A stretch of 64,000 nt of DNA from Mauremys mutica (taxonomy: Eukaryota > Chordata > Testudines > Geoemydidae): assembly GCF_020497125.1 (NCBI RefSeq), contig NC_059074.1, positions 192,257,415 to 192,321,414 of the forward strand, written 5' to 3'. Position 1 is the first letter of the stretch. Each line of letters starts with the position of its first letter. Shown piece after piece: positions 52,209 through 63,589 of the stretch. A model generated the notes under the pieces. That model ran no database searches. It was not told the DNA's origin and saw only the letters and a list, made by a program, of their open reading frames with translations. Position numbers and translations under genes: made by a program.

Positions 52209-55101
52209 CAGGGGTCTCAAACTCAAATGACCCCGAGGGCCGCATGAGGACTAGTGCATTGGCCCGAGGGCCGCATCACTGACACGCCCCCTTGCTGCCC
52301 CTGGCCCCACCCCCAATCCACCCCTTCCATGAGGCCCCGCCCCTGCCCTGTCTCTTCTCCACCTCCTCCCCTAAGCGCGCGGCTCCCCGCTCCTCCCCCC
52401 TCCCTCCTGGAAAGTGCTAAGCGCCACCAACAGCTGTTTGGCGGCTTGGTGGCGGGAAGCGCCTGGAGGTAGGCAGAAAAAAAAATGAAGAGTAATATAG
52501 TAGTATAGTATTAAAATATAGTATGCTATTAAAAGTCAATTTATTAACTTTTTTATCTGTAATGTGAAACGTCAGTGCTAATTTTGACAGTCATTTCATT
52601 TTTGGCCACTTAGCTGGCAGCGTTTTGCATCAACCAGAGCATCAATATTAGGTTTGATATCCTGAGACGAAACCAATCTCAGTGTTGCTTGCAAATGTTC
52701 ATCAGCGAGCCTTGACCTTAACACAGATTTGTTAATCTTCATGGAAGAGAAAAACTGTTCACATATATATGTACTTCCAAACATTGCCATTATCCTTGCA
52801 GAAGCAGAGAATAACATGGGAAATCTTTCTTGTGAAAGAAACCTGTAGAATTCTGGAATTCCAACATCTGTATACTTCTGCTTCAAAATCGTGTCACACT
52901 GAAGCTCCACTAACTCCATCTGCATTTCCTCTGCAACATTGTCAATTTCAACAGCAAATGGTGTGGAAAAAAGTTGAAAATGTGGTTCAAGTGCCTTGAA
53001 ATCTTTAAACTGCACATCAAACTGTTTGTGTAAGTTAGAAATGATCTCTGCATATTCTTTCAAGGATTTGGGTTCAATTTTTCCTAAGGAATTCAGAGTT
53101 GAGAAATGGACCAAATTGCCAGCAGTCAGCTGTTTCCCCCATAAAGTAAGCTTGACTTTGAATGACTTAATACTGTCATACATCTGTGTTATCACCTGTT
53201 TTCTACCCTGAAGTTTCAAGTTCAGTGCATTCAGGTGATCAGTTACATCTGTTAGAAAAGCAAGGTTGCAGATAAAAGTGGAATCAGCAAGCTGTGGAAC
53301 CTCCTTGTTTTTCATTTTCATGAAGGAATCAATCTCCTCTTTAAGTGCAAAAAAATGCTTCAAAACATTTCCATGACTCAGCCATCTAACTTGAGTGTGA
53401 TACAGAAGTTCCCCATATTCACTGTCCATACTTGCTAGAAAAGAAGTGAACTGTCTGTGATTCAGCCCTCGTGCACGTATAAAATTAACAGTTTTAACAA
53501 CTACATCCATAACTTCTTTCATTTGTAGACTTTTACTACACAGGGCTTCTTGGTGCAAAATACAATGTATACTGGTGAAGCTAATTCCTGGTATATTGAG
53601 GCTGTTCAGTTTGGTCTTCAATAATCCAACCACACCAATGTTTTCAGAGCACATTGATGGCGCACCGTCCGTAGCCAAAGATCCGAGTTTGTTCCATGGC
53701 AGCGCAGCTTTTTCAATGCACTCTTCCAATCCTTGAAATATGTCACGTCCCGTTGTGGTACCCTTCAGTGGCATTAAGTCTAGCAATTCTTCAGTTATAT
53801 TCAAATTGCAGTCCACACCTCTAATGAACACTGCACACTGTGCGGTATCTGATACATCTGTACTCTCATCAAGAGCAATTGAAAATACTTCAAAGTCTTT
53901 TGCCATTTGAATCAATTGTTTTTGCACATTATCAGCTAAATCCGTAATCCTGCAGACAACTGTATTTGCAGACAAGCTTATGCCTTCAAAAACTTTCTTC
54001 CTGTCAGGACATACAATTTCACTGGCCTTCATAAGACATTCTTTTATGAATAAGCCTTCTGTAAAAGGTCGCGATGATTTAGCTATCATTTTGCTTATCA
54101 CAAAACTTGCTCTTACTGAATCTTCGCTAGACTTGTTAATCCCTGAAAATAAATTTCTTTGCTTGGCAAATGCTGCTTTAAGTTGCTGAACTTTTTCCTC
54201 TCGGATTTTTCTGGTGAATGCATCATATTTTTCACGGTGCATCGTGTCATAGTGCCGACGCACGTTATACTCCTTGGGAACAGCAATCATTTGCTGACAA
54301 ATAAGGCATTGAATTTTATCTTTTACCTCTGTGAAAAAATATAAATTCTCCCATTTGTCTTGGAAAACTCTCTTTTCTTCCATGAGTGTTCTTTTTTTTG
54401 ACGAAGTCATTTCCAAGCAGTTTTAATAAATATAGACACTCAGTAATGCACCTCACTCAAAGGACAAAACACGCACTTAGATTTACTGCCTAAGGCTCTG
54501 GGAGGGAGTTTGGGTGGGGGAGGGGGTCTGGAGTGCAGGCTCTGTGCTCGGTGCAGGCTCCAGGCTGCGGCAGGGGGTGGGGGTGCAGGCTTTGGGACGG
54601 AGTTTGGGGATAGGAGGGGGTGCAGGGGTGAGGGCTGTGAGGCTGAGGGTGAGGGGTTTGAGGCATTGGAGAGGCTCGGGGCATTGGAGAGTCTCAGGAC
54701 TAGGGCAGAAGGGCAGGGGAAGGGCAGCCTGCCCTGGCCCTAGTGCAGGGGGGCGCTAGGACCCTGTGGCAGCAGGTGATGCCGGAAGCCGGCATAACGG
54801 AGGAGTGGAGTCAGCGTGAGCTCCCGGGCAGGCTCCCGGGCGGTGAGGGGGCAGCAAGTGGGGGCCGGGAGACACTGGGGGGAGGCATGTGGGGGCGGCA
54901 GGTGGGGCCAGGGGAGAGACCCGGCCCCAAACATTGGGGAGCAGCGCGCGGGGAGCTTAGGCACAGAAAATAACTCGGGGAGGGGGGCGGGGGTGAGGGG
55001 AGTTTGGCGGCGACAGGAAGTAACTGGGGGAGCTCCGCGGGCCGCAGGGAAGAGCTCCGAGGGCCGCATGCGGCCCGCGGGCCGCATGTTTGAGACCCCT
55101 G
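52209..55101 (-). mobile_element. complete autonomous hAT (Charlie-type) transposon
   Basis: 2,893 bp with perfect 14-bp terminal inverted repeats CAGGGGTCTCAAAC (52209-52222 and complement 55088-55101). It is flanked by the identical 8-bp TSD gcctagat (52201-52208 and 55102-55109), the diagnostic hAT duplication length. It encodes one uninterrupted transposase on the minus strand. The ends (52209-52480, 54480-55101) are GC-rich with subterminal ggccgcat repeats (for example 52237, 52267, 55053, 55079) that could be transposase-binding sites. Perfect TIRs, perfect TSD and an intact ORF point to a recent insertion. Confidence 0.96.
52596..54416 (-). CDS. hAT transposase, 606 residues, apparently intact
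   Basis: A cut-and-paste DNA transposase. A BED-type zinc finger lies at ~20-65 (C37, C40, H55, H60). The catalytic RNase H-fold carries D183 (SIALDESTD), D250 (LATDGAPSM), and E553 (YICEQFFSSMK) at the usual DDE positions. A CxxH pair (C285, H288) and an RW motif (R344-W345, TQVRWLSHGNVLKHF) fall inside the insertion domain. The C-terminal hAT dimerisation segment is at ~536-580 (RSRLADEHLQATLRL). The length fits complete Charlie-type transposases. It starts at ATG 54416, with a second Met two codons later, and ends at TGA. Related ORFs are often mis-annotated as GTF2IRD2- or zinc-finger BED-like genes, because GTF2IRD2 carries a domesticated hAT domain (established). It sits inside TIRs with TSDs, so it is a transposon gene, not host. 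Confidence 0.95.
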   Translation of the reverse strand: MEMTSSKKRTLMEEKRVFQDKWENLYFFTEVKDKIQCLICQQMIAVPKEYNVRRHYDTMHREKYDAFTRKIREEKVQQLKAAFAKQRNLFSGINKSSEDSVRASFVISKMIAKSSRPFTEGLFIKECLMKASEIVCPDRKKVFEGISLSANTVVCRITDLADNVQKQLIQMAKDFEVFSIALDESTDVSDTAQCAVFIRGVDCNLNITEELLDLMPLKGTTTGRDIFQGLEECIEKAALPWNKLGSLATDGAPSMCSENIGVVGLLKTKLNSLNIPGISFTSIHCILHQEALCSKSLQMKEVMDVVVKTVNFIRARGLNHRQFTSFLASMDSEYGELLYHTQVRWLSHGNVLKHFFALKEEIDSFMKMKNKEVPQLADSTFICNLAFLTDVTDHLNALNLKLQGRKQVITQMYDSIKSFKVKLTLWGKQLTAGNLVHFSTLNSLGKIEPKSLKEYAEIISNLHKQFDVQFKDFKALEPHFQLFSTPFAVEIDNVAEEMQMELVELQCDTILKQKYTDVGIPEFYRFLSQERFPMLFSASARIMAMFGSTYICEQFFSSMKINKSVLRSRLADEHLQATLRLVSSQDIKPNIDALVDAKRCQLSGQK

Positions 55102-55109
55102 GCCTAGAT

Positions 55110-55738
55110 AAAGTCCCCCGCACCCTGTGCCAGCAGGACTAGAGCAGGGCAGGCAGCCCTATGAAGTGGGGCAGCAGCTGGCATACTCCCATTGCATGTG
55201 CTGTAACCCGACCAATATCCACCTACCTCCAGAGCTCTCTGCCCTGGCTTCTAATCCGAAAGGCCCTGCCTGGCTCCCTGGTACAGGAGAAGGGACCAGC
55301 CCCTTCACCAGAGCCTAACGGGTCCTTCTTTATTTGATAGAGTTACGGGGGAGGGTTGAGGGTTGTTCCTTGGCGGCTAGCAGGGCTGTTTTTCAGCTTA
55401 GACTTATTGCCTGGCTGAGTTCATTCATTCTGTGTGTGGGATAATGTTTTTCCTGCTGGGTGGGCACCATTAGCTGTTGTGACCCTAATGAATTGGTCAG
55501 GCACCTGGAGCTCTTTGCAGGGGTATTTTGATTGGTATTTCACTCTAATAAAGGCTAATAATAAATAACAGAACTGGTTTTGCATGTTTTCCGCCAGGAG
55601 AGGTATCAAAATGCAGCAGTGTCCCACAACTCAGCCAGCCCAGGAGACTGGGCTCCCCCATGGACACACCCCTGCTCATGTTCACACCCGTGCTGTCTGC
55701 CTCTGATCCAAACATCCCAAGCAAACTGCTGCTGGAGT
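55110..55738. other. no gene recognised
   Basis: Between two hAT elements. No supported feature. Confidence 0.3.
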
Positions 55739-56042
55739 CAGGGCCGGCTCCAGACCCCAGCGCGCCAAGCGCGCGCTTGGGGCGGCGTCCCGGAGGAGGG
55801 CGGCAGGCGGCTCCGGCGGACCTCCCGCAGGCATGACTGCGGAGGGGCCGCTGGTCTCGAGGCTCCGGTGGAGCATCCGCAGGCATGCCTGCGGGAGGTC
55901 CACCGGAGCCGCGGGACCAGCGGACCCTCCGCAGGCAGGTCTGCAAGAGGTCCACCGGCGCTGCGGGACCGGTGACTGCCAGAGCGCCCCCCCGCGGCAT
56001 GCTGCCCCGCTTGGGGCGGTGGAAATCCTAGAGCTGCCCCTG
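55739..56042. mobile_element. non-autonomous hAT element (304 bp, GC-rich)
   Basis: Starts cagggccggctcc and ends gagctgcccctg, with the identical 8-bp TSD gctggagt at 55731-55738 and 56043-56050. The interior is made of 'ggtccaccggagccgcgggacc'-type palindromic phrases; the overlapping long open frames on both strands are composition artefacts. Confidence 0.88.
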
Positions 56043-56540
56043 GCTGGAGTGCACAGAGAGAACTGGTAGCTGCAGGGCGGTGAGCTCCCAGCTCCATGCA
56101 ACCTGCAGCTGCCCCACCCACCTTCTTTGGCATGTGAGTATGCAAATAAAGGATGCTGCACAAAGCAAATAAGGTGTAGCCAGTACCTAGAGCACCCAGG
56201 GGCAGCATTTGCACAGAAAGAGCTTGTTTGGCTCAGTGCCAAGTGGGATAGCTGGTCTGGGTTTGTCTCTCACACCAGAAGACGCTGGGCCAATAAAAGA
56301 TATTACCTCACCCACCTTGTAAAACACTAACTGGAAATCCAGGCTCAGGGTCCTTCCAGTCTCTCTCTGCCCTTCCCCATCCCACCCAATACACAAGGGA
56401 CCCCAGGCTTCCAGAAGGAAAAGCCCCTCCAACCCCACAAAGCAGTGTCTTTTTTAAAAAGCTGTTAAACCAAGTAGTTTTAATGAATAACCTTTCAAAT
56501 TTGAACATGAATAAGATGGAGCATTGAAGCAGTTTTGTAG

Positions 56541-56595
<55 letters not shown>
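56541..56595 (+). repeat. (CT)n(CA)n microsatellite
   Basis: A CT dinucleotide run followed directly by a CA run; a simple compound microsatellite. Confidence 0.95.
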
Positions 56596-56704
56596 TTTTA
56601 TATTTAAAATAACCAAAATTCATGACAGTTGTAATTTGTGGAGAAGTCGAACTTGTTGCTAAAGAACCCAGTAGCTGTAAATTGTTCCTTTTTAAAAAAA
56701 GTAG

Positions 56705-57086
56705 TGTTAAAGTTAGACTCAGGACTCACAGTTTGTCAGACCACTCTGTTTTATTAGCACAGCGCTCTGCTAATGACACCCAGATAATGTGAGCACCATG
56801 CAAGACACAAACTATCTTATTTATACTGATAAAAGGGTGAGAACTTAACAAGATAACAAAGGAAGCAGAATCAAATAAGTTTACCTGGGCTAGGCATGCA
56901 TATCTTATTTCCTTACTAACTATTACCCATCTTCTGTTAATGTTTTGCCATTAGCACCATTGTTTATGCCTAATGTTTCTTTTCCTGGCACCTGTATTTC
57001 AACATTTCTTATTTCTGCTTAAAGGTACATACAACATTTCTTTAATCCATTCTTATTTTTACAATATAATTCATTCTACTTTCACA
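56705..57086 (-). repeat. 3' LTR of the 57-63 kb ERV
   Basis: 382 bp, TG...CA ends, one base different from the partner LTR (ctcacag versus ctcagag). In minus orientation it is preceded by the purine tract aaaaggaggga. TSD gtag at 56701-56704. Confidence 0.93.
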
Positions 57087-57125
57087 ATCCCTCCTTTTGG
57101 TCAAGCTCACACCATGACCAAAATT

Positions 57126-57524
57126 TTACTGGGTTCCACATATTAACCGTTCTTTATCTCTTTGTTTATTAGCAATATTTAAAATTATCATATTAGCACT
57201 CTGTTCTGGGGTAGTCACCTGAGTGGCATGCCTTACGCAATTTTGGGTACAACAGGAGACTAACTGAAAACATACAAAAATTATTAGGATTCCAAACAGG
57301 ATAGTCAGGGCTCCCTGAAACAACCAGTTTCCTATGCCAGAGAAATTGAACAGGTTACTTAGCCACTTCCATAAAGAACTCGGCTCTTCATGGGGAAGAT
57401 ATGCGATTTGTTCTAAGTGGCTAGCGTGATTTATTACCTTATTGGTATCGTCAGGTATAAACACACAACATTGTTTTCCAATGAGAGCACAGGTCCCTTC
57501 TTTGGCCGCCAGCACTATGTACAA
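57126..57524 (-). CDS. env transmembrane-subunit fragment of the ERV
   Basis: An open frame of 132 codons. It begins in the region just before the CX6CC motif (CALIGKQCC), which in gamma-type envelope proteins joins the surface and transmembrane subunits. A hydrophobic membrane span follows (ALTILFGILIIFVCFQLVSC), then a short cytoplasmic tail to a stop at 57126. There is no ATG at its start, no signal peptide and no surface subunit in frame, so it is a truncated remnant and not a complete envelope gene. Confidence 0.75.
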   Translation of the reverse strand: MYIVLAAKEGTCALIGKQCCVFIPDDTNKVINHASHLEQIAYLPHEEPSSLWKWLSNLFNFSGIGNWLFQGALTILFGILIIFVCFQLVSCCTQNCVRHATQVTTPEQSANMIILNIANKQRDKERLICGTQ

Positions 57525-58059
57525 TGCCTGATGGTTTTGGAGGCCACCTGTCGGATTGCCCCTGTTTCTTTGGCCAGGGCTCTTAAACTTTCTCCAGTTT
57601 TATTTGCCATTATTTTAACTACTTCTTTTAAACTCAGGAGCCTTTTTTTGCCTGGTGTATTACTCCCCCAAGTGGGTTAAAGGAACTGCCAATAGTCTCT
57701 TCCCAGGTGTCATTACTGTTCCATATTGTGTTAAACGGACAAGGTCCTCCAGTGAGGTCTGGGGAATTAAGTGGGATAGCCAGGACAGGAACATCAGTTT
57801 GAGAGTGGGCTGGGATGTGGCTGCAGACCCAGCATTTAGAAATATTAAGGGTCTGAGCTATTCACACTTGCTGCTGGATAAAAGAATTGTCATTGTGGAC
57901 TCCCCAGACCTTCAGACACCAACAGCCGAGGAACAGGCACCACCAGAGGCGCATGTTGGAGGTAGGGCCCTTCTGGTTCTGACAACCTCAACTGAGGGAA
58001 CTGTAGTCACAGTTTTATGTCCACCAGGCAGCAGGCGCTAAGCTCACTACTGCTTTTTC

Positions 58060-58330
58060 TTGGGCCTTGCTTTAGGTAGTCGTCTGCTTCTGGCAACTCT
58101 TACGAGAACGTAGATTGTAAGGTATTGCAGGCTGTTCCTCTACGTCATCTTCTGGAGTCAAAACTGACTCTGCGTGGTCCTGAGGTGATGATTGGTTCGC
58201 TGGGGGTGATGCATTCTTACACTGCAAAGCATGTATCCATGCTGCGGATGCCAGAAAGTTTAATAGCCGTCTGTGTAGTAAGCAGTGCTGATGATTCTTT
58301 GATGCTTTTTAAGTCTTTTTGCTTCTTTCC
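58060..58330 (-). pseudogene. possible 3' end of ERV pol
   Basis: Broken minus frames show AIKLSGIRS followed, in a shifted frame, by a proline/serine-rich tail ending NLRSRK. This resembles the very C-terminus of gammaretroviral integrase in position and composition only; no catalytic residues are present. Confidence 0.35.
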
Positions 58331-58349
58331 TTGACTCTGGCTATAACAA

Positions 58350-61300
58350 TGACCTTCACACCTTATCTTTTCCTGATGCATTCATTCCTCATTCACACAA
58401 ACAGATTGAGAATATTATTTTATATCGAGCAAAAAAGGCATTGCAAATTAAACCTTGCTAAGTTTTACAATTAATAACCAAGACAATTTACATTGAGACC
58501 CAGGCCTTTAATGTTTCTCTAATTTACTTAACATAGACACAATAGAGAATCCTGTCTTTTACTACCTAAATCTTAAAACAAAGAGTTAGAGAGGGCCCAA
58601 TTTGTAATGCATATGGGAAAACAGAATCCTATAGTCCCAGAGGGTCATTTATTTCTGCTATTCAAAAAGGGTGGCTAGCAGGATGAAATCAAATTATACT
58701 TTAATTCTTATGGGACATTATAAAATCCTGCTCCTACATATCCCCCTTTTGACACTAAGATTATTAATCGCCAGTGTCACTTCTTATTTAGTCCACATAA
58801 TAGAAAATACTGGGAGGTGATTTGGGCCTGTGGCTTTAGCTTTGCATACATTTGTTTTATCCACCAGCACATTTTAAACATTTGAATTAAACACATACAA
58901 TTTAAAACCAAAAACAATTAGGGGTAGTAACAGTATGCCAGTAGTTGTGGGAGACCACAGAAAATGTTATACCAATGGTAAGCTGTTATGTCTTTCTGCA
59001 GTGGCAATTCTTAACATGTCCCCATTTGCATGTATAATATTAATGGTTCTGTTTCCCACATTGTTTTGTTTGTTTGTTTTTGTTTTTAGGAACTGTTACC
59101 TTTTTACACAGATAATTGGTAACTGTTTGCCATTTAATGCCAAGACTGATAGAGAACTCAGCTAAATCAGTGCTTACAGTAAGCTGAGACTTTTTGGTTG
59201 TGGCAAATAGTAAATGTGATTATTGGTAAACACAGTACTTACATTACATGTACATTTGTCTACTGGTGGGTTGCTAACACTTTTATCCTTTTAAAACACT
59301 TTTTTTCCAATAATTAACACACACATTGCCCGTTATACAATACTTTGGCCTAATTATTAATTTTATCCCACATACAGGATCCTAGTGAGATGTTTTTACT
59401 ACAGGGCTTTGGAGCAACAGGCATGGATAAGCATACCCACTTTTGAGGAGTCCACTTGGTACAACCTCTAGTGTCCAATAGTTTCCCTTCCTCCCCAGCC
59501 CACTGGCTTGAGGTCTGAGGTAGCCAGAAGGATCCCAGGTGCAATCTGTGGAGTGGGCTAACTTTCCATATCTTTGCTTCCAGATCCTGTTGGTGTGCAA
59601 TTTTAACAACAATTTTTTTAGTTAACAAATTTTGTCTTACCGTACTGGAGACATACTGCATCCAGTTATATTGATAGGTATTAAACAATTATCTTTTTTT
59701 TTGCTTTAACAGATGTATTAAAACCTTAATTTTTTTTTATATTACCCAAAAGATTTTATGTTCTAAATATCTGCATTTCAGTACATTTTATAGCTATTGC
59801 AGTATGTTTTTTTAACTTTCATTTGTTTTTGTAATAGGTTGTTCTGTAGCTGGTATTAGCTTTTTCTGATTTTCTGAAAGACAAAAAACATTTTTCTACC
59901 CCTTTTAGGGTGGCATTGATTGTCGCTTAAAAGATTCCTTTCTTTTACAAATACCCTTGCTGATTGCAGGCAAAACAGAGGAATTACCCCCATATTTTCC
60001 TGTGGTTTTTTTTTTTTTTTTTTATAGGCAGGCCAGGTTTTAATGGCTTTTACTTTTTAAGGGTTATGGGGAAATTATTTCACTGTTTAGTTATTAAATT
60101 CATGAGGTGGTGTACCTCAAGTTTTTCTTCTTATATAGCAGACCAAGTTTGTAATGTTTTTCCTGCTGTGTTAAGCTTTAAGTTTATTCACAGGTAATAG
60201 CTGAGAAGCATCATTACCATATTACCTTAAAGGATTTTTCCAAAAATCATACATACTATACGTTGTTACAGGGGTACTTACTAACATTACATTTATTTCA
60301 ATGTTTAATATTAACAATAACATTAGCGTTAAATCTATTAAAGATATCTTGTTATACCATTTTTTTTTTTTAGGCAATTTCTTTTGTGCTGGCAGTTTTT
60401 ACCTTCCTTTATCAATTAGGTAATTTGCATCAACACAGGCTTTGCTTTTGGATTCAAAGCCATCAGCAGAGCTCAGAGACTCTGTCTTAAAAGGGACACA
60501 ATTAACTTTCACCAGAGTTTTGATTTCTTTCCACTTTCAACTCCTGCTTACAAAACACACAGAGATCTGAAAAAGAAAACAGTCTATTGCGGCTCTTTTT
60601 GGAGCCCTAATAGGATTTTAATTCAGTAGCATATTTTATTTGTATTTCTTTTACCCCTTTTTACAATATACACTGCACATGTCCTAGGGAAAAAGCACAT
60701 TCCTTTTATACTACAACTTTTTTTTTAAACATTAGCCATATCAATTTTTACATACGATGTAACTGTTTCTTTTTTCTTACAGAGTTTTTATGTACCCTTA
60801 TCAAAAGTGACAGTCTGATTACACAGAGCCATTTTAAGGCTCAATGTTTTTAACATTGCTTCTTTTTGTTTTATGCACCTCACCTCTGCTGTTGCTTCAG
60901 AGGAGCACTGTAAATTTTTTTTTTTTTATTCTTTCACTACAGCCCTTATCTGCTATTGGTACAAAAAAAACCAACCAAACAAACAAAAAGACTCCAGAAT
61001 CTCTCCCTATTCTCCTGATTTTGACTGCCCTATTGCAGCCATGACTTGGTTTTTATTTAAAAAAACATTTTAAATTTTATAAAGAATCAAGTAACCCCTT
61101 AAGGGTTAAATGCTAAATCCCAAAGTGAAACAACACTAATTACCTGTGTCTTGCAAAAAGGTCTGTCAGTTTTGCAACTTTGAATTAAGAGTCAAATGAA
61201 TTTTTAGTGGCATTAAAAACAAAAACAAAACCAATTTATCTTATACCTACAAAACAGGAGTTTTACAAACCAGATGTGCTGGTTTAGATTCTAAGAACTT

Positions 61301-61890
61301 TACATATTTTCACAGACAAATAGATACATACACATTTTCTTTTCCTTAACATTCCTTTGCACTGCTTTGTTTTTACATAGCTGTATATATATTTGGATTA
61401 TTTACAGGCATTCTTTTGGAAAAGGGCCCATTTTCCCTTCAGAATGGCTGCAAAGAAACAAGAATTTTCTTTCTTTAACATGGTCCTTTTTAACATTTTC
61501 ACAAAGTTTAACTGCTTAATTCTCTCCAGCCTTTGTAGAGTTAACTTTTTACTCTCTTTCCTTAAATCACTTGTTTATCTCCCAAAATAACACCTTTATC
61601 ACCTCAGATTTCACCATTTTAAGTATTGTTCCAGGGGTTCATGCCTGCACTTACTGCTTTTTTTACTCCTTACACTATGCCCTTAGGGCTTCCAACCTGT
61701 TTTTCAGTTTCTTTATCTGTTGCTTGCCTGCTTTTCTGGGCCCGATCCTGCTTTTTTCCAATGAACCGTTTGTGAGTGATATTGTGGTCACTTCACAATT
61801 TTGAAATAAATGTTTAAGGAAAGGGACCAGGAAGGGTGGGGGCTAGTTGAGGAACCCACCTTCTTTGCTGAATTGGTAGTGGAACTCTAA
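58350..61890 (-). other. AT-rich ERV interior without recognisable pol
   Basis: T-rich runs on the plus strand and no reverse transcriptase, RNase H or integrase catalytic motif in any frame provided. The longest frame (59350-59688, minus) has no family I can name. One piece (61705-61757) is homologous to 17880-17920 of the other ERV. Confidence 0.6.
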
Positions 61891-61894
61891 AGAA

Positions 61895-62405
61895 TCAGTT
61901 TTTGAGGCAGACAACAAAGGGGAACAGAACAAGGGGCTTTTTGTTCTTTTTACAATGAGATGGGAGTATTAAGGGGGTTGGATCGATCCGGGGTGGGTTT
62001 TTGAGAACGGGGTAAAGGGGAGCGCTCGGTCTGGTGGTGGGAGAGGAGGCTTTTAATAAAGCTTTTAACTTATTATTTGAATATTTGAGAGAGGCGAGTT
62101 TTGATTTTGTCCAGCTACGATTTGCCTCTTCCCACCACTGAATGAAACAATTAACCTCTTCTTTAGCCAATTTAGTTTTAGTTTGGCCGAGTTTGTCATT
62201 TAAGACGTCCACTCGGTCTTTGTTCCAAGATTTTAACAGTGGCCACTGAGTTTTGGGATCCCCCTGAGTTAGCCTAGACCATTTTTCCAGAAATTTACAG
62301 GAGTCCGGACCCTTCTTACAGGAGTCTGGACCCATCCTAAATATATAAAATGAGCCAGCGTTTGTTTAGGGAACTGTCCTGACTTAGACGTCTGGTTACC
62401 CATAC
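61895..62405 (-). pseudogene. broken gag N-terminus of the ERV
   Basis: In minus orientation an ATG near 62404 opens MGNQTSKSGQFPKQT, with a myristoylation-type MGN start as in retroviral matrix proteins. After about 28 residues the frame is lost at a 21-bp tandem near-duplication (ctcctgtaagaag / ctcctgtaaattt, ~62290-62335). A different frame then continues with FLEKWSRLTQGDPKTQWPLL to a stop at 61895. No capsid major homology region or zinc knuckle follows. Confidence 0.65.
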
Positions 62406-62888
62406 AGGAGGACTTCACACACCAATCGCACAAGAAGGAAATTCGGGTTAGGAGCCCACAGGCTACTGCCTCAATTGCCCTTGCTTTCACACCAGGGCTT
62501 TTACCCAAAGTGCGGTGCAGCTGCGATTGTGCAGATTCCACTCACTCAGACCGCGGGGACAGGAACCCCTTGGTCGGCCGATCCCCGGACGGAGATGGCA
62601 CCCAGACTCAAACACTCCACAGGAGGACGGATAGACACAGAGACAGGACAGTCCTCAGTCCGGACAAAACACAGAAATAATTACCTGACCAGATTCCTGA
62701 TGTCAGATCCCGGGATCCCTACCAGAACAGAGTGGGAACCAACAGGTTCAATGGCGTAGACTTCACTGTGGTCGTGCACCTTTCCGTTCTGGTGGAGGAC
62801 CGCTCGGGCCAAATGCCCAGGTGCCGGCTGCCACGGTCATCCTACAAAAACGGTCAGGAATCACACAGCCCCAGTGAAGACGGTTGCC

Positions 62889-62906
62889 ATCTCGGTGGAA
62901 CCTCCA
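62889..62906 (-). promoter_or_regulatory. primer-binding site, tRNA-Gln type
   Basis: TGGAGGTTCCACCGAGAT on the minus strand, 3 bases from the LTR edge. It matches the complement of a vertebrate tRNA-Gln 3' end. Confidence 0.8.
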
Positions 62907-62909
62907 AAT

Positions 62910-63291
62910 TGTTAAAGTTAGACTCAGGACTCAGAGTTTGTCAGACCACTCTGTTTTATTAGCACAGCGCTCTGCTAATGACACCCAGATAATGTGAGCA
63001 CCATGCAAGACACAAACTATCTTATTTATACTGATAAAAGGGTGAGAACTTAACAAGATAACAAAGGAAGCAGAATCAAATAAGTTTACCTGGGCTAGGC
63101 ATGCATATCTTATTTCCTTACTAACTATTACCCATCTTCTGTTAATGTTTTGCCATTAGCACCATTGTTTATGCCTAATGTTTCTTTTCCTGGCACCTGT
63201 ATTTCAACATTTCTTATTTCTGCTTAAAGGTACATACAACATTTCTTTAATCCATTCTTATTTTTACAATATAATTCATTCTACTTTCACA
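62910..63291 (-). repeat. 5' LTR of the 57-63 kb ERV
   Basis: 382 bp, partner of 56705-57086 with one difference; adjoins the primer-binding site in element orientation. Confidence 0.93.
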
Positions 63292-63589
63292 GTAGGAAGG
63301 AATGTGGGGAAACATACTGCTGCATTACCATATAATTTCTCTCCTTCACACGGTTACTCAATCCTTCATGCTGACACATGGCTTTTGTCTTTTGAAACAT
63401 TATTTTTTATTGCAACACACATGTAAATACAGCATATCTGGAGTGACATTTCCCTGATGGAGACTTGTGTACATTTCAGGGATTACGGCACCTCACCAAG
63501 CATTTGCAGTGACATTCAAAGCATTGACTAATAAACCAGGGTGACAGCCTGTCCCAAATTGGGCGGGACAGTCCCAAAATCCAGAGTTC

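Larger units (their letters stand above)
56705..63291 (-). mobile_element. young ERV, tRNA-Gln primer site, mostly non-coding
   Basis: Two 382-bp LTRs (56705-57086, 62910-63291) differ at one position. A 4-bp TSD gtag flanks them (56701-56704, 63292-63295), typical of gammaretrovirus-like elements. The primer-binding site TGGAGGTTCCACCGAGAT (62889-62906, minus) is complementary to the 3' end of tRNA-Gln. From 5' to 3' on the minus strand: leader, broken gag start (62405-61895), a long AT-rich tract with no pol catalytic motif that I can find (61890-58350), a possible end of pol, then the env transmembrane-subunit end (57524-57126). The element cannot make its own enzymes. Confidence 0.92.

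Noticed and set aside
52596..54416. Host GTF2IRD2- or ZBED-like gene
   Set aside because: The frame sits inside perfect TIRs with an 8-bp TSD and has no introns, so it is the transposon's own transposase.
55545..56242. Several long overlapping frames on both strands
   Set aside because: Coincide with the GC-rich 304-bp hAT element; artefacts of palindromic sequence.
59350..59688. 112-codon frame in the ERV interior as an envelope surface subunit
   Set aside because: It has some Trp and Cys residues but lies upstream of the possible pol end, has no signal peptide and matches nothing I can name.
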